This document shows positions 56,872-64,000 of a stretch of DNA of 64,000 nt, piece after piece (the first letter of the stretch is position 1; each line of letters begins with the position of its first letter). The DNA comes from Salvator merianae (lineage: Eukaryota; Chordata; Lepidosauria; Squamata; Teiidae), in contig QVOM02000049.1 in the NCBI GenBank assembly GCA_003586115.2, forward strand, positions 17,055,470 through 17,119,469, read 5' to 3'. The notes below the pieces were generated by a model. That model saw nothing but the letters and a program-made list of their open reading frames with translations, was not told the origin of the DNA and ran no database searches. The translations under genes were made by a program, and so were the position numbers.

Positions 56872-58117
56872 TCGCACAGAGTTTTTTCTCTCCCCCATCA
56901 AAATAAAGCAAAAGGAAAAAAAAAGAAAAAGCTAGGAGGCAGCCGCAAGGCATAGCAGGCTGTGTGCTGGAGCAGCAGCAATGAGAGGAGGTGCACTGCA
57001 GCCTGCCAGAGCTTCTGTGAAGCAATTACATGAAATAAGAGTAGTGTAGCATTTAGTTGCATTTTAGCACTAATGCAAACTAAACCCTTAAAGAAAACTG
57101 CCTCGAGATTGACTGATAGAATTGCCTGTCAGCTCGCAGTTGAGGGAGGGACTGGGGGTGGTGCATGGAGATAGGTTGTACTATCCTGACCAACCTCATC
57201 ATGCAAGACTGGAGCAGGGTGACCCAGATATTGTGCATTTACTGTTCCCTGCATGCTATGTTTGTAAACAGAAATGAAACACACACAGTCTTCCTTTGAT
57301 TTGAAGTGGATAAAAAACGCTCCGACGTGAATGTGCTCTGAGTTCTGTCTACAAGTATTAGAACAGAAACAAGAACTATGGTTGGGTAGACCATCAATAT
57401 TAGCATGATGGGAATACAATGCTTACATAAAGAAAGCAATGCTCCCGGTATCCAGCTTTTTCTTACTCCTCACAAATACAAACTAGAATTTTGAGATTTG
57501 CCAGTCCCCATTGCTGATGCAATGACTAAATGAATAAACACATTTATTTGGTCCACCAGAAGAAGCTAAACATAAACATACATCCCTATATAAAACACCT
57601 GAAATTAAGTTAAAGAGATTTACAAATAACAAAAGCCGAAAATACGGTAAAAATAGAATACTAAAATCTTTTTATACACTCCAAATACTGGGAAGATTAG
57701 GTAATGCCTTCCTAATTGTAACAGTGCTTGCAAAAATTTTCTCTATACTTCTTGTAAAAGTAGCATTTGTGCCAGTCAGCAACACAGAAACAAAATAAAA
57801 AAAGTAATTTGATATGCCTGGAAATTGCATTAATATTGTTTGTTCAGAAACTGCAGTAAGCAATGTACTTTTTATTACTGTTTTTTTTTTTCTTTTTGTC
57901 TGTACTTTTCTATAATTTTTGCAATAATAAATAAACTCTTTTAAAAAAAGAAGAAATTGCAATAAATTGGAGTTATATACTTGCACCAAAATACAACGTT
58001 CAGCTGATTCTATTCCATTCTCTTATCATGCATATAAATGATAAGAGTATTTTCCTATTTCTCACATCCAAAACTGCTGAAGGAGAAAATTTAGTCAAAC
58101 TAGAGAGAATGCTCTAT
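56872..58117. other. Upstream intron, nothing recognised
   Basis: AT-rich beyond 57480; no gene features. Confidence 0.5.
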
Positions 58118-58121
58118 GCTA

Positions 58122-58453
58122 GAGATGTGAACAAACTCTAAAATAGCAGTTAGATCCGAATCGAACTGAAGCACATGGCGTTCCATTCGAATTTGAACCT
58201 AGTTGAAAAGGTTCAAAATGGTTCAAATTCAAACCTGGTCAACGGATTCAAACCTGTTTGTTAAATATTTTTTGAAAATCAATGGGAAATGATCCCTTTT
58301 TTAAGGGCAATTGCAGCCCAACTGAAACTGTTTAGAGTTCAACTGTGTGGTCTGACCCAAACCAGGTGCTTCAGTTCAAACAACCACTTCTGAACGGGTC
58401 AAACCACCCAGCTTGATTTGAACTGATTCGAACCCAAACTGGTTCAGCATCTC
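58122..58453 (+). mobile_element. TA-flanked MITE with GAGATGTG termini, copy 2
   Basis: GAGATGTGAACAAACTCTAAAATAG to AACTGGTTCAGCATCTC, the inverse of 28002-28364. Left flank TA; right flank TC (decayed). The interior is rich in GGTTCAAA/TTTGAACC. Confidence 0.6.
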
Positions 58454-58849
58454 TCTCCTCTACACTGTATGAGGACTTGTAAATTGTTTAAATGGCTAGC
58501 TGGCTGAAAGATATTGTTGGTTTGACATTTGCCAGCTGACTATGATTGCTCTGTAAAGCTAAATCCCAGAGATGCTCTCTAGGAATATGACACACTTTAT
58601 ATGGTCCAAAGGCAACAATAAATCTATTGTAACTAGTTTATTTGTCAGGGTGTTAACTCAGTTACATTGATAGGTGTCATATAGGACACAGAAGACTGAC
58701 CCTACCAGCTGAAAAATAAGTTTAAGGAAATAATTGATTTTAACAAGCCCAGCTTTAGTTTCAGGGAAAATAAGTCCAGCCTCCAGACATAGGGGTATGC
58801 GAAAGAATCCAAGTATAGATCACAGAAAATTAAATTGTACTTTCTAATG

Positions 58850-59310
58850 CTATAAAGCGTTTGTAGAATGGGATAATTATTCCATTCTAATGTGGAATTG
58901 AACACACAGTGCAGACACTGTCTGTCCTATGTGGTCCTATTCTTGAAGATCAGCAGGATACCAGCACTCACGGTGCAAATGCTGATATCCTGTGCTCGAT
59001 CTTTGTCATAACAACAGCCAGGAAGAATCTGGCTGCTGCCATGGCAACCAACGGTGCCACGGACTGTGCAGGCAAGTGCAGGCGTGATTGCACATTTGCA
59101 CCTGGAAACAGGTATGAATGCACTTGACCGGGAGCTACATAGCAGCTCCTGGTCAAGCTGTGGAGCACAAATTAGTGCTCCACAGCTATTCGTGCACTGC
59201 TCCTGGTTGCAGAGGTGTGATGCTCCTGATCGCGAGGGCATCTGCAAAGTGAGGAGCCACTTTGCTAGCGAGCATCCCTGAAGCTCACTAGTTCAAAGTG
59301 CGAAAAAGCC
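58850..59310 (+). mobile_element. MITE, TTTTCACAC/AATTATCC family copy
   Basis: GAATGGGATAATTATTCCATTC, GCTGCCATGGCAACCA, GTGGAGCACAAATTAGTGCTCCAC (palindrome) and the right terminus AAAGTGCGAAAAAGCCC. Homologous to 42678-43156. The left terminus is decayed. Confidence 0.55.
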
Positions 59311-59705
59311 CAAACTGTCCACTCTTTAAAAAAAACAAACAAACCCTAACAATGGCATTTGCAGTTTTTAGAGCGATTTCAACAGCGTGGGTAATCTGTT
59401 CCTTCATTGACCCTGTTTCTTGAAAAACCACACCAAGTTGATTAAACATCTCAACTTGCTAGTAATAATGTTGATCCAAATGCTAAGTATGTTCACGAGG
59501 TCTTTTTGAAAACATCATTATCTAAGATTTAGAATAGTTTATGCATAAGCCGTCCTGGCACAGGAATTAGCAAAGGCCTGCAAGGCTCTCCTCAACTCAA
59601 CTGGGAAGACTGCAAGAACAGCCAGGTCATCTGCATATAGCAGAACTTCCAATGAAGAAACCTTTTCCTTTCTTTCATTGGTCTGAGCAATGATCATTAC
59701 ATTCA

Positions 59706-59916
59706 GGCTGTGATCAGACACAACAAAAAAAGCATCTCAAGGTGTCATATTGAAAGCTCCGAGGTGGGATTGTTCACACACCAGTCTGCCCCCCCCCCTT
59801 TCATGAACATTCTAAGCTAGAAAAGGCAGATTACAGAAAGTTGGGGACACGAGGGCCACACACTGTCTCTGTGAGGTGACTTTGAGGCACTCCTTTTGTT
59901 AGATCTGATCACAGCC
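59706..59916 (-). mobile_element. MITE, GGCTGTGATCAGACA family, copy 3
   Basis: GGCTGTGATCAGACACAAC to AGATCTGATCACAGCC, 211 bp. The interior is inverted relative to copies 1 and 2 (GGGATTGTTCACAC, ATGAACATTCTAAGCTAG). The flanks are TCA/TCT. Confidence 0.75.
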
Positions 59917-59941
59917 TCTATCACTAGACTGGCCATTTGGT

Positions 59942-60544
59942 AGCCAATTTACACTTGTTGCTAGCAAGTGTCAAGGATGCTTGCTAGCAAAGTGCATTTG
60001 CACTTGGCAGAGGCCTGAGCAGCTGGAAGTAGCATAATGCTGCTCCTGATCACTCCTAGCTGCGGAGAACAAATTTGTGCTCCATGTCTTTACCAGGTGC
60101 CAGTAGTGGCCGGCGGCTTTAAGCCTTGGTGTTTGCGCCCCGCATGAAGCGCTCCATGGCCATTCGCAGGGTCTCTGGATCTTCGTACTGCCTCAGCAGT
60201 ATGGAGGCCTAGAGGCCCCGTGAACGACCGCGGGGCACGAACACCAAGGCTTAAAGCAGTCAGCTGCCATTGCCAGGTGCTGAAAGACAGCTCCCAGTAA
60301 AGAGCATTCACACCTACCCTGTGGCATGGCAGCCGGGCCTATATGACCAACCAATTGTGCCTGCGCCCACCTGCACACAGTGTGGCCTGGCAGTTGCCAT
60401 AGCAGTGGCTGGACACTTCCCAGATGCCTCCATGGTAAGCATAAGGTAAGGCAACTAGCATTCACAGTGCCCGTGCAGCATGGTCAATACCACATTAGAA
60501 CACACTAATTAGCCTGTTCTATTGAGGTAAGTGTGAAAACACCC
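59942..60544 (-). mobile_element. MITE, GGGTGTTTTCACACTTACC family, interrupted
   Basis: The right terminus GGTAAGTGTGAAAACACCC and TTAGAACACACTAATTAGCCTGTTCT, with the left GTTGCTAGCAAGTGTCAAGGATGC, match 42678-43156 in reverse. A fold-back hAT element (60101-60272) is inserted in it. The left end is approximate. Confidence 0.65.
60101..60272 (+). mobile_element. Fold-back hAT-type MITE, copy 4, nested
   Basis: CAGTAGTGGCCGGCGGCTTTAAG to CTTAAAGCAGTCAGCTGCCATTG, 172 bp, perfect 8-bp duplication CCAGGTGC (60093-60100 and 60273-60280). The arms CTGCCTCAGCAGTATGGAGGCC fold back. It interrupts an older MITE, whose sequence continues on both sides. Confidence 0.88.
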
Positions 60545-61979
60545 ACGGAAACATACATAGGTAGAAAAGAAATACAGAGAGAGGTACAAATATATACAAG
60601 TGATAGACCAGATTTCTGGGAGGATGGTAGTTTCTGCTCTCTATTGGCAACGACACTGTAATAGGGTGGGAACCGTGAACTCACCTGACTCATTGAGAAA
60701 CTGGTGCTAAGAAATTATGCAAGATCATGCAAAGGGAAGCAAAGGGAAGCTGACAGCTAAACCTTTGCATGTGGTCTCGCCTCGCCTTTCAGCAGCAGCA
60801 ACAGCAGCAACAATAACAACATACAAATCGTATCTCTTGCAAGCCGATGAGAAACAGCCTATCATCCTACAGGTGGTTTGTGAAATCTGATTAATGCTCA
60901 GCATTAGAAGTTATTTCAGTTTTGCTGTATTTATTTTTGTAGGGTGGGGTCTTGTAGGGATCTAGATTGCATCCACACAGGTGGAAGGGGCACCCATGGG
61001 TACTCTGGGGGTTAGAAGCAGAAATTTCCTTGCTCTATGCAGCTTTCATGTTGCCACAACCTCCACAAGACTTGCCTTTCCTGTAAGCAGGGAAAAACTC
61101 CCCTCAGGGTGGAACAGAAGGCCTTTTCGGAAATTCGCCTCTCTCTCCTCATGTTGATACACCAAGTGTAAGGGGAGGTATGATACAGCAGTTTCCATTT
61201 CTCCCAGAAGTAGCCTTGAAAGATTGACAAAATGGCTGACTTTATGCCATTTTTCTGGTTTTCTAGATGAGTCTGGAAGGAAACATGGGTGTATAAGGAG
61301 AGTTCCCTTTAAAACACTAATCAGGGAACATTGTTGGATTGGGATGGCTGTGTGTGATGCAACCTTGCACCTCATTTGCCTCATTTTCCCTCAAACTATA
61401 TTATTTACAGTGCCCACTATTCAGGGCTATCTTCTATCGTGCCCAGGTTCACAGCGTACCTTCAGGAGACGGCAGGATACTGACATATTTTTGTGCTTTC
61501 ATAGAGGCACATGATTAATTTGGAGCTCTACATAAAAGACCACACAGTGGAAAACATCTGTTCCTCAGATCCCACAGGGCACGCATCTGTCTAAAATATT
61601 CTACCATCCTTGACTTATTATAGTTAGGCAACTGACCTCAAATAAAATCAGTTTTAATCTTTCATGTATGAAGTCTGGAAAAATATTTATGTGAACTATT
61701 AATAACAAGTGCTGTATTTTGATATTTGTAGAATACCAGACTTTGGTTGCGCTTGCAAGTATACATATAAATATATAATTTATGGTTTTCTCATTGAGTT
61801 TATGTGAGAAAGAAAATCTGAAAGAAAATCAAAACTAAAACTTGACTATTTTTAGTAGAGTCAGAGTAAAAATCTAAACCCTACTTGAAAAGCAGGGATA
61901 GACCTGAATAAAAGCTGGAAAGCAAAGCAAAGGAAAACAAGGCAGGCTCTGAAATCCCAACACTGCTATGGCAGTCTGG
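60545..61979. other. Upstream intron, nothing recognised
   Basis: A short CAGCAG run is at 60790-60810. No exon was found. Confidence 0.5.
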
Positions 61980-61983
61980 CCAT

Positions 61984-62450
61984 TGTCAGGGTTGTGAAGC
62001 CAAAATGGAGTTTTGTGAGGAGGATTATGGAAGTCTGGAGCAATATACAGAGTGCATTTCAGCTTGGGCAAAAAGTAGGTAGTAGAATGTGCACAGCTAA
62101 GTCTAATTAGCTTGGGCTAGAAACCAACTTATGCACAGAAGATACAGGATAGCTGATTAACATCCTGTCGTAAATCAGTGTGCTCATTAAAACTGTCAGG
62201 AGATGTTGGAGTATTTTAGGAGTGTAGAGAAAACTCTTTGTTGTAGCCTGACTTGTTATCAGCTTATTTGAAGCCCTACTGAATCCAGTTAGTGATGTTA
62301 CACTTTCTTTGCACTTTTGAATGTAATTGGTCAAGAGTATGAATATGTATGCCCAACCCACACCTATTATAATTTACTTATTTAGTATTACTCTATATAA
62401 GCTTTGTTTGCTAACCAAAAGGTGCGACTCCATTGTTTTTAATAATGGCA
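61984..62450 (+). mobile_element. Possible solo LTR-like element
   Basis: The segment starts TGTCAGGGTTG and ends AATAATGGCA (TG..CA), and is flanked by CCAT on both sides (61980-61983 and 62451-62454). A TATATAAG box is at 62394-62401. Against this, no AATAAA signal follows and only about 50 bp remain after the TATA box, which is short for R plus U5. The retroviral class cannot be named, and the resemblance could be chance. Confidence 0.3.
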
Positions 62451-62887
62451 CCATTGCCCTAGTGCACTAGTACATAACAAGGCTGCAGCTTTGCCTTGAT
62501 TTTCATTTGGTCCCGTTGATTTCTACTACACCATGGGTCCACTTGTATATGAAGGCAATTGCATCTGGGGCATCTGTGGAAAATGCCAGGATTGCTGCGT
62601 GATAAGATGCCTCCTCATCTTCACTTCGGAGCAAGGAGACATTCTTCAGAGTGCCGCTGTGAGACACCTTAACTGAGGGAAGTGATCATGCCTATGAATG
62701 TGGCAGTACAATCATGGCAAGTCACTTTCTGTCACCACAGGCGGCAATGCAGCAGCGGAAGATACTTTAGTGGGTGCTTCACTCAGTAAGTGGAGATGCA
62801 GCCTCAGTTTCTTTTCTTCTTTGTTAAAAATTCATTGTGTGTCTGCCTGGTCTCCTGTCATCTGTAAGAACCAGGGAGCAGCAGGTA

Positions 62888-62913
62888 CAAAACAAAACAA
62901 AACAAAACAAAAC
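62888..62913. repeat. (AAAAC)n microsatellite
   Basis: Five AAAAC units. Confidence 0.9.
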
Positions 62914-62938
62914 CTTGCTACCTCCAAGGTTAAGGATA

Positions 62939-63272
62939 GGGATAGGCATGAACAAAATTCACATTTTTGATTCGCTGATTTGCTATCGAAAAAAAAAATC
63001 TGTATTTTCACTTTGTCAGCGAATCACAGTGTTGAAGAAAAGTGGGGTTTTTTTGCATTTGTTTTCACAGTTTTTGCAATATTTTTCCCATTGAAAATGC
63101 CCTTTTCATGGGTTAAAACATAGCAAAAATATGAATATTTAAATATTCCGCTATCATGAAGGAAGAGACTGGTTTGTTTCGACTGAACTCTGAAATTGTG
63201 AAAAAGCACATTTTTGATTCGATTCATATATTTGATCAAAAGTTTGAACATGAAATGAATTTTGCACATCTC
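62939..63272. mobile_element. TA-flanked AT-rich MITE ending CACATCTC
   Basis: GGGATAGGCATGAACAAAATTCAC and GAAATGAATTTTGCACATCTC are inverted termini with TA on each side. Inner arms CACATTTTTGATTCG and its neighbours repeat in inverted order. Related by termini to 28002 and 58122. Confidence 0.6.
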
Positions 63273-64000
63273 TAATTAATAAAATGTGGTTCAAATTGAT
63301 AGTGGCTTTAGTTAAGTTTATTTCATGGACTCTTCATAACAGTGATGGGCTATAGCCAATTATTAGCTAAAGAAAATCAGATCAAACTTTTTCTGTCTCA
63401 TAAACAGAACCGCTCAACCTATTCTGATAAGTGGACTGCCCTTGCATGGTGCCAAGAAGGGGCACCTGAGTGGTGCCAGTGTGGCCCCAGAAGTGGAAGG
63501 CACATTTGCTACCATGGAAAACCTTTTTGTTTCCTGGCTTTGAAGTTTCTGTCCAACTGCATTAAGGGACAGATAAGAAATGCCCCAGAAAGAAGCCATT
63601 TTCTGTCTAGTTCTTAATGGGGTTGGATGGAGAATGTAGCAAATAAGTTGCCCTTGCAAATACGTCATCACGGATGGTTGCAAAAGGGAAATGAGGACAG
63701 CAAACACCATTTTTCCATTCTGCAAATAGGTCACCTCTGAGGTCACTTTCTGCTTTTTGATGCTGGCCACAGGCCTGATGGATGTGGCCATGTGCCACCA
63801 TCACACCCTTTACACTCTTTGCAAGCGGCTTTTTTTTGGGTCATGTGGACACAGCCACAATCACCAAACAGACATTGGGTTGAGCTTCAACAGAGTTCTA
63901 ACCATTTCAGGCACAACCTCTACTCTGGCATAAAGGACCTGTGAGGATGAATAAAGAGCTAGTCCCGCATACTCAATGAGGCATTGGCCCTAGCTGCACA
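63273..64000. other. Upstream intron, unassigned
   Basis: 63410-63800 is GC-richer and may be an old DNA element, but no ends were found. Confidence 0.4.

Overview
The window is vertebrate nuclear DNA, almost certainly from a squamate reptile (lizard or gecko type). It carries an intron-rich gene with GT/AG splice sites. Its repeats are a squamate-style mix: CR1, L2, L1 and BovB LINE remnants, a tRNA-derived SINE with a BovB-like tail, two further tRNA-headed SINEs ending in TTC repeats, and many short non-autonomous DNA transposons. There is no bacterial-type gene organisation. The species cannot be fixed from the sequence alone.

The only protein-coding gene I can support is PHACTR1 (phosphatase and actin regulator 1), on the minus strand. 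Four internal coding exons are visible, in transcription order at 32816-32736 (N-terminal RPEL motif), 18469-18302 (acidic/serine-rich linker), 14661-14455 (proline-rich, probable cassette exon) and 2846-2525 (proline-rich segment ending in the conserved [20 protein letters not shown] region). All have AG acceptors and GT donors and their reading frames join. The first three are phase 1 to phase 1, and the last is phase 1 to phase 2. The 5' exons (start codon, first basic region) and the 3' exons (C-terminal RPEL repeats, PP1-binding end) lie outside the window. So 32817-64000 is upstream intron, and 1-2524 is intron after the fourth exon.

The rest is intron filled with mobile-element debris. 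Several elements are delimited precisely by target-site duplications (TSDs). (1) A fold-back hAT-type MITE family has four copies with 8-bp TSDs (1745-1913, 5027-5222, 41119-41310, 60101-60272). (2) A GC-rich hAT-type element at 48574-48947 has a perfect 8-bp TSD and looks like a CpG island. (3) Another hAT-type element lies at 29334-29544. (4) Several families have GGG/GGC termini and 3-bp TAA-like TSDs (PIF/Harbinger style); one copy is a 40-bp perfect hairpin at 52691-52796. (5) TA-flanked GAGATGTGC-ended elements also occur. Nested insertions (MITE and microsatellite in CR1, SINE in BovB, hAT in MITE) give a relative insertion order. No CRISPR array, functional RNA gene or convincing promoter was seen.
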